64,000 bases of DNA. It comes from an uncultured Eubacteriales bacterium. Lineage in GTDB: Bacteria; Bacillota; Clostridia; Oscillospirales; Oscillospiraceae. This document shows positions 16,163 through 25,417 of the stretch, piece after piece (the stretch's first letter is position 1; every line of letters begins with the position of its first letter). Location: the NCBI GenBank assembly GCA_900549475.1, contig UROF01000004.1, forward strand, positions 1 to 64,000, read 5' to 3'. The translations under genes were made by a program, and so were the position numbers. The notes below the pieces were generated by a model that had not been told where the DNA came from, did no database searches, and saw only the letters and a list, made by a program, of their open reading frames with translations.

Positions 16163-17128
16163 ATGTGGTATGTGAAAATGTATTTCTCTGAAAAACGGGA
16201 GCTTTTTCAGTGTGACGCCTCTGGCATACAGGGAGTACCGTCCGTTGATCGGGAGTTTCCATTCCTGGAGAGCCTGCTTACCTTTCTGGAGATGGATTGT
16301 GGGGAACTGACACCCATTCTCCAGCGGATTGCAGATCGTTGGGGTCGGCTGATTACAGAGTTTGACCGGGATGCCGGTACAGAGGCCATGGTGGAACTGG
16401 GCCAGCTGAAAAGTCGTCATATCTATCTGGAGCTTCTGTATGTGCGTTGGTATGACCGTTTCTCCAGAATGGGGATCTATGGTGACTGGGGCAGCGCGGA
16501 GGATGAGCAGATGTTGGCGGAACTGCGAGATCTCCCGGAGCAGCTTCTCCTCTATCAGAAGCAGGTGCAGCGATTCTTTGATTTGGTTCTGGATGTGGAC
16601 AGCGCAGGGCGCGACCCACAGCAGCAGGCGGCTAAGAATTATCTTCACGATAGTCCGAGGGATCCCAGCCTGTTTCGTTTCCGCCCCATTCCGCTCAGCT
16701 TTGAGCCGGTGGAGCCGGGGCGGTGTTCGCCGGTTTTGTACTCCGCCAGCATTCTGGACATGATCGACTACTCTCTGCGCAGTTGCGTGGAGAGGGGTAT
16801 TACGGTGCGGCGCTGCAAGAACTGCGGCCGCTACTTCCCCCAGACCGGACGGGTCAGCGCGGAGTACTGTGAGCGTCCGGTGCCCAGAGGACAGCAGACC
16901 TGCCGTGAGGCTGGCGCCTTCCAGCAGTGGACCAAGAAGCAGTCTGACGATCCGGTATTCAAGGCCTACCGCAAGGAGTATAAGAAGCGGTTTGCCTGGA
17001 TTAAGGCTGGACGCATCTCCGATACGGATTTCTACGCCTGGAGTGAGCGTGCCAGAGAAATGAAGAAGAAATGTGACCGCGATGTCATTACCCTGGAGGA
17101 ATATGTGGAGTGGTTGAAGAACTCCTGA
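16163..17128 (+). CDS. DUF6076 domain protein with CGNR-like zinc finger
   Basis: A 321-residue protein of unknown function. The C-terminal third carries RRCKNCGRYFPQ, then YC and a later C (about residues 215-250), a treble-clef zinc finger of the ABATE/CGNR type that usually binds nucleic acid. The tail is basic and helical. GAGGAG precedes the ATG. It is divergent from the mobilisation operon and shares its control region, so it may regulate the element or be cargo. Confidence 0.7.
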   Translation: MWYVKMYFSEKRELFQCDASGIQGVPSVDREFPFLESLLTFLEMDCGELTPILQRIADRWGRLITEFDRDAGTEAMVELGQLKSRHIYLELLYVRWYDRFSRMGIYGDWGSAEDEQMLAELRDLPEQLLLYQKQVQRFFDLVLDVDSAGRDPQQQAAKNYLHDSPRDPSLFRFRPIPLSFEPVEPGRCSPVLYSASILDMIDYSLRSCVERGITVRRCKNCGRYFPQTGRVSAEYCERPVPRGQQTCREAGAFQQWTKKQSDDPVFKAYRKEYKKRFAWIKAGRISDTDFYAWSERAREMKKKCDRDVITLEEYVEWLKNS

Positions 17129-17138
17129 ACCAGTGACA

Positions 17139-17183
17139 AAAGAATACGGGACCGGCTTTCGTCAAGCCGGTCCCGTATTCTTT
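17139..17183. terminator. Bidirectional terminator
   Basis: A 20-bp perfect stem (AAAGAATACGGGACCGGCTT and its complement) with loop TCGTC serves the convergent DUF6076 and 17211 genes. Confidence 0.9.
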
Positions 17184-17210
17184 GTATAGGCGATATAGAT
17201 TTTGTGCTGC

Positions 17211-17846
17211 TTACAGACTTCCGTCCCCCTTGTTGCCACCAAATTCACAGCCGTACTGATGGCCCTTCCCGTAGTACCAGCGACCATAGCGATACCCATA
17301 GTGGGGCGGGCAATTGGCGCAGTCGCCGTCGCAGTGTCCATCATGCTTCTTATTGAGATGACTGGCGACTGCCGCTCCGGCTGCGAAGGCTGCCACCGCC
17401 GACAGCAGACCGCCTTTCTTTTTCGGACGGGCAGCAGAGGAAGCCGCTGCCTGCCGCCGGAGTTCTTTCACATCATCAAACACATCAATGCGTGACCGCT
17501 TGGAGATTTTGTGGAAGGAAGAATCATCAATCATCAGGTAGATCTCTTCCAATTGCTCCCGGTTGAAGGGAACCGTTGTCTGCTCCGCCATTTTGCTCAG
17601 GAGGGACTGGTCCACCATGGCCACCATTTCCAGCACCTGTTCCGGGGTGAAACGGACACCGGCAGAAAAGGCCCTTTCCAAAAATTTGGCGGCGAAGGCA
17701 CTGTCCTCAAAATCAAGCTCCTCTGCGATCTCCCATACCTCGTCTGCCGAACCATAATCGGACAGACGATAGGCGTAGCTCTTCTGGGTGCTGGGCACCC
17801 AGTCATAAAATCCGTCGTAGTATTCTTCCCAGGTCAGTTGCTTCAT
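17211..17846 (-). CDS. Hypothetical protein with glycine/alanine hydrophobic segment and Cys-rich tail
   Basis: A 211-residue protein I do not recognise. Residues 1-130 look helical and acidic. A stretch GGLLSAVAAFAAGAAVASHL (about 147-166) resembles a small membrane-inserting helix. The tail is rich in His, Tyr and Gly with CDGDCANC, a likely metal site. ATG 17846 lies eight bases after GGAG. It follows the GIY-YIG fusion gene by 73 bases on the same strand, so the two may form an operon. Confidence 0.6.
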   Translation of the reverse strand: MKQLTWEEYYDGFYDWVPSTQKSYAYRLSDYGSADEVWEIAEELDFEDSAFAAKFLERAFSAGVRFTPEQVLEMVAMVDQSLLSKMAEQTTVPFNREQLEEIYLMIDDSSFHKISKRSRIDVFDDVKELRRQAAASSAARPKKKGGLLSAVAAFAAGAAVASHLNKKHDGHCDGDCANCPPHYGYRYGRWYYGKGHQYGCEFGGNKGDGSL

Positions 17847-17919
17847 GTGGAGCACTCCATCCTACATTTCCCCAGTTCTAAAATGTGGGGGGATGTATTG
17901 ATTGATAGGCAAGGGCGGT

Positions 17920-19326
17920 TTACAAGGCTCTCTTACCCAGCTGATAACAGATCTTGATGGTAGAACTCTTCCCGCTTGGCGTCGTGTGCAGCACTACATC
18001 ACCGGCTTCCATGGTCTGGTACATAGCACTGCAGACGGATGGCATTTTATTGGACAGTCCCATGGCTTTATGGATCTCACCAGACACAAGGGTGCAGTTC
18101 TGTTTCCCGCACTGCTGGTGCTGCAGCAGGATTTCCAAAATAAAATGGCGGATGTCCGCCGTCCTCACCTTGTTTCCTGACGGCTCTGTATGTACTGCTG
18201 TTTCTGTTTTGGGAATTCGCATTGCTTTCTCCGGAGCCTTTGGCGCACCTTTCAACAGGGCATCCAGCCCGCCCAGTTCTTTTTCTGTCAGCGGCATGGC
18301 GTCCAGGCCCTGTTTGAGCCACATTCCGCTCTGCCGGATCTCCCACTCCGGATAGGACAATCCCAGCCAGGATTCACTCGGGCCAAAATCCGGTGCACGG
18401 TGCAGGGAAGCAATCATGCCTGCCTCCAGACGGAGCCGCTGTTCCGGTGTGTCCACCTGAAACACGGAAAAAGTGAAACGGCTTCTGAGATAGCTGCTGA
18501 CGGCCTGCTCGATTTCTCGCTCCCGAATGGGATCTTCCTGCCCAAGATAGGGCGGCTTTGAGGTATCCAAAGACCATGTAGAGAGATAGGGATCGTGCGC
18601 CTGATTCAAAAGCGCTTTTCCGATGTTTTTGCGGAAAATACTTCCGTTGTGGTTTTCTCGGACAAAGTGATCCCGCAATCTTTGCCGCAGGCGGTTGGGC
18701 GAAGTGTGGGTGCCGACCCGCACGATGCGGGGAAGACCGTGATACATCTCACCCTGCTCAAAGACGATATAGATGCCTTTACGGAATGGGACAGAGGAAA
18801 TTTCTTCCCAGGTGTATCGCGGTAACTCCGACATCATCTGATGCAGGCGCACACACAACGCACGGCCACTGTCAAATCCGTTTGTACAGGCAGACGGCCC
18901 CCCTCGGCTCAGCCGAGCCAACTCCTGTTCCAGGAAGGAAAGCCGCGGGCCGATACGCAGATTCCCCAAAGGCAGAGTGGTATGAACAAGGTGCGGCAGG
19001 AGATTCTTATAATAGTTTCGCCCGGCCAGGATCACAAACACATCCCGGTTCAAATCAAAGCGCTCTCCCATCTGGCGGAGCACATAGTTGGCCCAGTCCC
19101 GCTGACGATGTTCCGGGAGATCTGTCAGGGTCAGATCGTAGGGGGCAACTACATCTTCTTCTGCCAGCAGACCATACCTGGCAGAGAGGACATACACCTC
19201 GTCAGCGACCTTCTTGGCATACTGATATGACAAAGAAAACAGTTGGCTGGGCGCATATAGTTCTCGGGCAGGACAGGGGTAGTTCTGTTTGGATTTGCTG
19301 CAGGAAATCAATGCGATCCTTCTCAT
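17920..19326 (-). CDS. DUF6884 / GIY-YIG nuclease-like / winged-helix fusion
   Basis: A 468-residue, apparently three-domain protein. Residues 1-136 match DUF6884 (ALISCSKSK at 5-13, LSARYGLL at 47-54, VILAGRNYY at 98-106, LRIGPRL). Residues about 178-312 look like a GIY-YIG nuclease: GIY at 184-186, RVG at 203-205, basic RLRQRLRDHF at 212-221, GSIFRKNIGKALL, and a possible catalytic Glu at 301. Residues about 385-468 look like a winged helix. GAGGTG precedes ATG 19326. DUF6884 and GIY-YIG domains both act on nucleic acids, so restriction of foreign or modified DNA is the leading guess. No methyltransferase is adjacent. Confidence 0.72.
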   Translation of the reverse strand: MRRIALISCSKSKQNYPCPARELYAPSQLFSLSYQYAKKVADEVYVLSARYGLLAEEDVVAPYDLTLTDLPEHRQRDWANYVLRQMGERFDLNRDVFVILAGRNYYKNLLPHLVHTTLPLGNLRIGPRLSFLEQELARLSRGGPSACTNGFDSGRALCVRLHQMMSELPRYTWEEISSVPFRKGIYIVFEQGEMYHGLPRIVRVGTHTSPNRLRQRLRDHFVRENHNGSIFRKNIGKALLNQAHDPYLSTWSLDTSKPPYLGQEDPIREREIEQAVSSYLRSRFTFSVFQVDTPEQRLRLEAGMIASLHRAPDFGPSESWLGLSYPEWEIRQSGMWLKQGLDAMPLTEKELGGLDALLKGAPKAPEKAMRIPKTETAVHTEPSGNKVRTADIRHFILEILLQHQQCGKQNCTLVSGEIHKAMGLSNKMPSVCSAMYQTMEAGDVVLHTTPSGKSSTIKICYQLGKRAL

Positions 19327-19425
19327 AGAATCACCTCATGGTCCGGAGAACTTTTTTATGGTGTGTAGGTCAGATGCTTGCAAATTGGTGAATTGGGTAA
19401 GAATGATTTATGATTTCGTCTCATA

Positions 19426-21036
19426 ACCGGAGACAAAATCACCCTGGAATATTACATGGATATCCTGGGCAACGAGAGCGCCAAAGTCCTGGATCTCGCC
19501 TATTTAAACAGCCTTTATCACACCGGCGTCAGCAATCCTCTGGACAGCGCCCTTCTGCAATCCCGCCATATGCCAGGCCGCGAGCTCTATTTTCAGGAAT
19601 TAGCTGCCCAATACCCAAAACTGGACGAGCTGCCCTTTGACTATGAGCGGCGGTTTGCCAGCGTTCTGGTCAGGAACGGCGAAGAAAATCTGCTGATCAT
19701 CAAGGGCAGTATTGACGAAGTATACTTACGGTGCAGCAGCGTGGAATACAAAGGCGAGCGCCACGCTATATCTGGTGAAGGAATGGCAAGCGTCCGCGCT
19801 ATTGTGGATGAAATGCTGGAAGACGGGATGAAAGTGCTGGCAGTGGCCTATCGGCCGCTGAAAGCGGCGACACTGTCACAAGATGACGAGCATGACTTTA
19901 TCCTGCTGGGATATCTGGCGTTTTTTGATGCCCCCAAGGAAAGTGCCGCCGGGGCGATTCAAAAATTACAGAAGCTCCATGTAGGGGTACGGGTACTGAC
20001 CGGAGATCACCGAGATATCGCGATCTCTGTCTGCCGGAGACTGGGTATCGACACCACACAAACGCTGACCGGCAGAGAACTGGAGCAGTTGGACAAGGAT
20101 GAACTTCCGATAAAGATAGAACATACCACCCCGTTTGCAGAGTTGTCTCCCAAGCAAAAAGTGCAGGTCGTGCAGCTTTTACGTTCCAACGGACACACCG
20201 TGGGCTTTCTGGGGGACGGCATGAACGACCTGCCGGCCATTGTAGAGGCGGATGTAGGCATATCCGTGGACACTGCAGCAGAGGCCGTCAAGGAAGGGGC
20301 GGATGTGATCCTGTTGAAAAAGGATCTGAATGTGCTGGAGGCAGGAATCCAGGAGGGCCGGAGGGCCTTTGCCAATGTGTCCAAGTACATCAAAATCACC
20401 GCCTCCTCTAATTTCGGCAACATCCTTTCGATTGTGATTGCCAGTGTATTTTTACCCTTTTTCCCCATGACCTCGTTGCAGCTTTTGCTGCTGAATCTCC
20501 TCTATGACATTCTGTGTCTGGTTTTGCCTTGGGACCATGTGGATGTGGAAACTGGTTCCCAGCCCCTGGAGTGGTCCGGCAGAACTTTGGGCCGCTTTAT
20601 GCGCTTTTTTGGCCCGATCAGCTCCTTCTTTGACATTCTGACCTTTTCTTATTTGTTTTTTGTCCTGTGCCCCGCAGTCTGCGGCGGGAGCTTTTCTTCC
20701 CTGATCGGGAGCGGAGAAGAGCTGCACTTCATTGCCCTTTTCCAAACCGGATGGTTCCTGGAATCCATGTGGACCCAGGTGCTGATCCTGCATCTGCTGC
20801 GCACACCCAAAGTGCCCTTGCTGCAAAGCAGGCCCTCTCGTCCGGTGATGCTGGTCACCCTGTTGGGGACCCTGTTCTTTACTGTCCTGACCTTCACCCC
20901 TGCCGGAACCCCACTGGGGCTTACCACGCTGCCCCCCATCTATTTTGCTTTCCTGGCCATTGCTGTTTTATTGTATCTGCTCTGGGTCACAATGGCCAAG
21001 AACTGGTATATCCGCCGCTATCATGAGCTGCTGTAA
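19426..21036 (+). pseudogene. mgtA: 5'-truncated magnesium-transporting P-type ATPase
   Basis: Homology starts at TGDKITLEYYM, just after where the phosphorylation motif DKTGTLT should be; a TGA stop lies five codons further upstream. The rest is intact: nucleotide-binding domain, LTGDH, FLGDGMNDLPA hinge motif, and the six C-terminal membrane segments. The actuator domain, first four membrane helices and catalytic Asp are missing, so it cannot transport. The nearest ATG (19456) has no ribosome site. The break lies about 100 bases from the end of the putative mobile cargo. Confidence 0.85.
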
Positions 21037-21053
21037 GGAAGGAGGAATCTGTG

Positions 21054-21548
21054 ATGAAAAAACATATTGGATTTATCGCACTGGATTTTTCCCTTGCACG
21101 CTGGCTTTCCGATACGCTTCGCACCGCTCCCCAGACCCACTCCGCCCAGGAACTGTTGGAAGGGCTGGGGGATCTGATGAACGGCAGCACGGAGTCTCTG
21201 ATGCTGGAGCTGGGAGAGAGTGCACATGAGGCCGTGACAGAAGATACCCTTCGCTGCGGTGGTCTCTCTATCGACCTAAGGCTGCGCAGAGTCAGCCGGG
21301 ACGGAGCAGAGATTTCATTAACGCCAAAGGAGTTCGATATCCTGTATTTTCTGGCTCGCAACCGGGGAGAAGTATTTACCAAAGAACAGATTTACCAGGC
21401 CGTATGGGAGAGTGATTACTTATTGGATGACAGCAACATTATGGCTTTTATCCGGAAGCTGCGAAAGAAAATCGAGCCCAACCCCGATGCGCCGCAGTAT
21501 ATCCTGACCATCTGGGGCATCGGATACAAATTCAGCGACAAACTATAA
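21054..21548 (+). CDS. OmpR-type winged-helix regulator lacking a receiver domain
   Basis: A 164-residue protein. Residues about 70-163 are a full OmpR/PhoB winged helix (LTPKEFDILYFLARN, FTKEQIYQAVWE, NIMAFIRKLRKKIE, IWGIGYKF). The N-terminal 65 residues are too short for a receiver domain and lack the phospho-Asp, so it is a one-component or constitutive regulator. AAGGAGG precedes ATG 21054. It lies 17 bases after the mgtA fragment and upstream of the second mgtA, which it may control. Confidence 0.8.
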   Translation: MKKHIGFIALDFSLARWLSDTLRTAPQTHSAQELLEGLGDLMNGSTESLMLELGESAHEAVTEDTLRCGGLSIDLRLRRVSRDGAEISLTPKEFDILYFLARNRGEVFTKEQIYQAVWESDYLLDDSNIMAFIRKLRKKIEPNPDAPQYILTIWGIGYKFSDKL

Positions 21549-21567
21549 GTTTTAATTCTTACCAAAT

Positions 21568-21618
21568 CGCAAGAAAAACGCAAGGTTTTGGCCCTGTGAT
21601 TTTTCTTGCGGTTTTTTT
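21568..21618 (+). terminator. Terminator after the winged-helix gene
   Basis: CGCAAGAAAAA pairs with TTTTTCTTGCG and is followed by GTTTTTTT. It may also act as an attenuator ahead of mgtA. Confidence 0.85.
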
Positions 21619-21653
21619 ATACTCATCCAGGACGCAAGAAGGGAGGGAACAAC

Positions 21654-21761
21654 ATGGATTCTGACGGCAGTCCTCAAAGGTCGGTGCAGTATAAAACACA
21701 TGGAGTTCCATCTCCCTATGGACTGTATCGCCTTGAACACACGCAAGGAGGTAAGAAATGA
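21654..21761 (+). CDS. Short upstream ORF before mgtA (leader-peptide candidate)
   Basis: A 35-codon frame starting MDSDGSPQR with AGGGAGGG seven bases upstream. Its TGA overlaps the mgtA start as ATGA. The acidic, Pro-containing N-terminus recalls enteric MgtL (MEPDPTP), where such residues destabilise ribosomes at low magnesium. This likeness is only in composition; no homology is claimed. It could also simply couple translation to mgtA. Confidence 0.5.
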   Translation: MDSDGSPQRSVQYKTHGVPSPYGLYRLEHTQGGKK

Positions 21762-24525
21762 TGAAGAAAAAAGAAAATCGCCTTTTGGCTCGCCAGGCCG
21801 TACAGCAGGCTGTCCTCCGCGACGAGCAAAATCGCCGCATCCAAGAAGCCGCCTCTACCCCAGTCAATGTACTTTTGAATGAGCTGCACGCTCCGCTGAG
21901 CGGACTTGCCCCGGAGGCCGTGGATGCCAACCGTGCAAAATACGGCAGCAATAAGGTGACCCACGAAAAAAGAAATCTTTGCCCCGGCGGCTGGCAGGTG
22001 CATTTGTCAATCCTTTTACTGCCATTCTGCTCTGTCTGGCTCTGGTGTCCACCATGACAGACATGGTATTCCCCTATCTCTCTCTGTTCGGCAGTACGCC
22101 AAAGGACTTTGATTGTTTAACGGTAGTCATTATCCTGACCATGGTTATTATCTCCGGTACCCTTCGTTTTGTCCAGGAATCCAGAAGCGGCAACGCCGCG
22201 GAGAAGCTGCTGGCCATGATCACAACCACCTGCACAGTCACCCGCAAGGGTCAGGAAAAAGCGGAAATCCCCATGGATGAGCTTGTGGTGGGTGATATTG
22301 TCCATCTGTCCGCCGGAGATATGATTCCCGCCGATGTACGCATTCTGGAGGCAAAAGACCTGTTTATCAGCCAGGCCAGCCTCACCGGAGAAAGTGAACC
22401 TGTGGAGAAGCTGCCTCAGACAAACCAGGAAAAAGAAAGTATAACCGACTATACCAACATAGCTTTTATGGGCAGCAGCGTGGTTTCCGGCAGCGCCCTC
22501 GCCGTGGCCATCTGCGTGGGAGATGATACTCTTTTTGGTTCCATGGCCTCCTCGGTGGCGGGAGAGGCCACAGAGACCAGTTTTACCAAGGGAGTAAACG
22601 CCGTCTCCTGGGTTCTCATCCGCTTTATGCTGGTAATGGTTCCTCTGGTATTTTTCATCAATGGCATTACCAAGGGGGACTGGTTGGATGCCTTTCTCTT
22701 CGGTATCTCCATCGCCGTGGGACTGACCCCTGAAATGCTGCCCATGATTGTGACCACCTGTCTTGCTAAGGGCGCGGTTTCCATGAGCAAAAAGCAGACC
22801 ATCGTCAAAAATCTCAACTCCATCCAGAATTTCGGGGCCATCGACATTCTGTGCACCGATAAGACCGGTACTTTGACCCAGGACAAGGTGGTCCTGGAAT
22901 ATCACCTCAACGTAAACGGTGAGGATGATACCCGGGTCCTGCGTCACGCCTATCTCAACAGCTATTTCCAGACCGGCTACAAAAATCTCATGGACCTGGC
23001 CATTATCCGCAAAACGGAGGAGGCCGAGGCGGAGGACCCCCGGCTGGTGGACCTGTCGGAGCACTATGTGAAGGTGGACGAGATCCCCTTTGACTTCGCC
23101 CGCCGCCGCCTGAGCACCGTGGTACAGGACAAGGCCGGGAAAACTCAGATGGTGACCAAAGGCGCTGTGGAGGAGATGCTCTCTATCTGCTCCTTTGCCG
23201 AGTGTGATGGCAAGGTCCAGCCTTTGACGGGCAATGTGCGTCAGCAGATCCTTCAGACGGTGGACAGCCTTAACGACAAGGGTTTCCGGATGCTGGTCAT
23301 TGCTCAGAAGAGCAACCCCTCTCCTGTGGGGGCGTTTGGAGTAAAGGATGAATGTGACATGGTGCTCATTGGCTATCTGGCCTTCCTTGACCCGCCCAAA
23401 GAGTCCACTGCGGACGCCATCCGGGCCCTCAAGCACCATGGCGTGACCACCAAGATCCTTACTGGTGACAACGACAAGGTGACCCGCACTATCTGCAAGC
23501 AGGTGGGGTTGAAAGTACGCAACATGCTGCTTGGCTCCGACCTGGAGGCTATGAACGACGCTGAGCTGGCAAAAGCGGCAGAGTCTACCGACGTGTTTGC
23601 CAAGCTCACTCCGGACCAGAAGGCCCGGGTCGTATCGGTGCTGCGGGAAAGCGGTCACACCGTCGGCTTTATGGGTGATGGCATCAATGATGCCGCCGCT
23701 ATGAAGGCTGCCGACATCGGTATATCCGTAGATACTGCGGTAGATGTAGCGAAAGAGTCGGCGGATATCATTCTGCTGGAGAAGGATTTAATGGTCCTGG
23801 AGCAGGGCATCATCGAGGGCCGTAAGACCTATGCCAACATGATCAAATACATCAAGATGACGGCCTCCTCAAATTTCGGCAATATGTTCTCCGTTCTGGC
23901 CGCCTCTGCCCTGCTGCCCTTCCTGCCCATGATGAGCGTACACCTCATTTTCCTCAATCTAATTTATGACCTGTCCTGCACTGCCATTCCCTGGGACAAC
24001 GTGGACGAGGAATTCATCGCCAAACCCCGGAAGTGGGACGCCTCCAGCGTGGGTAATTTTATGCTTTGGATCGGGCCTACCAGTTCCATCTTTGACTTTA
24101 CCACCTATCTCTTTATGTACTTCGTTTTCTGCCCCATGTTTGTCTCCGGAGGCGTACTTTTTCACGACCTGGCCTCCCATTTCAGCGGTGCAGAACTGGC
24201 CCTGATGCAGGCGAAGTATATCGGCCTCTTTCAGGCGGGGTGGTTTGTAGAATCTATGTGGAGCCAGACGCTGGTCATCCACATGATCCGCACGCCCAAA
24301 CTGCCCTTCCTCCAGAGCCGAGCCTCCGCGCCTTTGACCCTGCTCACAATAACCGGCATCACCGTGCTGACGGTGATCCCCTTTACGCCCTTTGGTGCTG
24401 TGCTTGGATTTGTTGCCCTGCCTGCTGCCTACTTTGCTTACCTGATTCCTTGTATCCTACTCTACATGGTATTGGCAACCAGTCTGAAAAAAGCTTATGT
24501 ACGCCATTACGGTGAATTACTTTGA
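21758..24525 (+). pseudogene. mgtA: Magnesium-translocating P-type ATPase with one frameshift
   Basis: The N-terminal 70 codons (21758 on) and the remaining 848 codons (frame from about 21964) are in different frames. They rejoin at a six-A run, 21966-21971; one more A would give [20 protein letters not shown] and a normal protein of about 920 residues. All motifs of an Mg2+ importer are present downstream: [29 protein letters not shown] and C-terminal membrane helices. AGGAGG lies six bases before ATG 21758 and nine before ATG 21761. It may be a sequencing error, a phase-variable tract or a recent mutation. Confidence 0.8.
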
Positions 24526-24542
24526 TGACAGGAGGAATTTAT

Positions 24543-24710
24543 ATGACCTGGACCAATCTGTGGATGGATTTATTTGGACGCACGTCCTTTTGCGGAATTG
24601 ACATGGGCTTCTGGGTTGCCTTGTCTGCCGTTTTGTTCATTGTAATCTTGATGAATGCAGTGTTTTGGGGGATAAAGCCTAAAGAAAAACCTGGAGAAGC
24701 GGAAAAATAA
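24543..24710 (+). CDS. Small membrane protein in the mgtA operon
   Basis: A 55-residue protein with one clear membrane helix (FWVALSAVLFIVILMNAVFWGI) and a charged tail. AGGAGG precedes ATG 24543, 17 bases after mgtA. Small membrane proteins that stabilise or destabilise MgtA are known in enterics (MgtS, MgtR). A similar role here is inference from position only. Confidence 0.7.
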   Translation: MTWTNLWMDLFGRTSFCGIDMGFWVALSAVLFIVILMNAVFWGIKPKEKPGEAEK

Positions 24711-24766
24711 ATATTCTCTTTATGGTTACAGCCGCTGTTCTTCCGGCTCCCCCACGTACATCTAAA

Positions 24767-24812
24767 AAAGAATACGCCCCTGAATTTTCTTGATTTCAGG
24801 GGCGTATTCTTT
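24767..24812. terminator. Bidirectional terminator
   Basis: AAAGAATACGCCCCTGAA pairs perfectly with TTCAGGGGCGTATTCTTT. Its right arm overlaps the stop codon of the minus-strand gene at 24796. Confidence 0.85.
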
Positions 24813-25242
24813 GCCTATTGCGTATTAAATGCTGGTATACCTGATGAACAGAAATTGGTTTGTCACAAATCATTTCCCCAGAAGTCTCCACTTCCAGTTG
24901 TTCTTTGGGCTGGCCGATGTACTGCCGGGACTCCTGGAGCCGCTGCTCCTTTTCTGCAATTTCCTTCTGGATCTGTTGGCGGCTTTTTGCCCGGTTCATC
25001 TGCAGGAAGAGATGGTACCGCTCCTGCAGTGTCTCCACCTTAGGCGGGAACATAAGGACCTCCGCTCCGATCTGGTTGCCTTCCAGTTCATTCCGGCAGA
25101 TCTCATCATCCATGACCGCCATATAGAGGGCATATCGTGTAAACTCCTTGAGCGGCATCCGGATCATCCAGCGCCAGCAGGCAGCAGAGCCAGCGACAAC
25201 CGCCAAGCCGCCCAAGATTGCAATTTTGTTACCTGTCTTCAT
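24796..25242 (-). CDS. Hypothetical membrane-anchored protein
   Basis: A 148-residue protein with an N-terminal hydrophobic helix (IAILGGLAVVAGSAACWRW, residues about 6-24) and a charged, probably coiled-coil region (QIQKEIAEKEQRLQESRQYI). I do not recognise a family. AAAGAGG lies nine bases before ATG 25242. The 175 bases upstream of it contain no gene. Confidence 0.6.
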   Translation of the reverse strand: MKTGNKIAILGGLAVVAGSAACWRWMIRMPLKEFTRYALYMAVMDDEICRNELEGNQIGAEVLMFPPKVETLQERYHLFLQMNRAKSRQQIQKEIAEKEQRLQESRQYIGQPKEQLEVETSGEMICDKPISVHQVYQHLIRNRQRIRP

Positions 25243-25417
25243 ATCTTTTATCCTCTTTAACGCCGCCGCAGCAGTCTTTACCAGGATGTGGGCACTACTA
25301 TACCAGGTAAACATACATTTTAGATATATTCTTTCTTAATGATCTTTAAGATTGCACCATTCTCTCTTGATATGTGAAGGAGCAGAAGCAAAGAAGTCAG
25401 CACAGTAAACACTCGCT

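Noticed and set aside
21549..21757. Mg2+ riboswitch (M-box) before mgtA
   Set aside because: The segment is partly occupied by a terminator and a short ORF, and I could not find the conserved M-box core or its peripheral stems.
21965..21973. Programmed -1 frameshift site in mgtA
   Set aside because: A-AAA-AAG is present but out of phase with the zero frame (codons are GAA AAA AGA), and no downstream stimulatory stem is obvious. Kept only as a frameshift finding.
22117..23658. 513-residue minus-strand frame
   Set aside because: Antisense shadow of mgtA, whose motifs are all in the plus frame.
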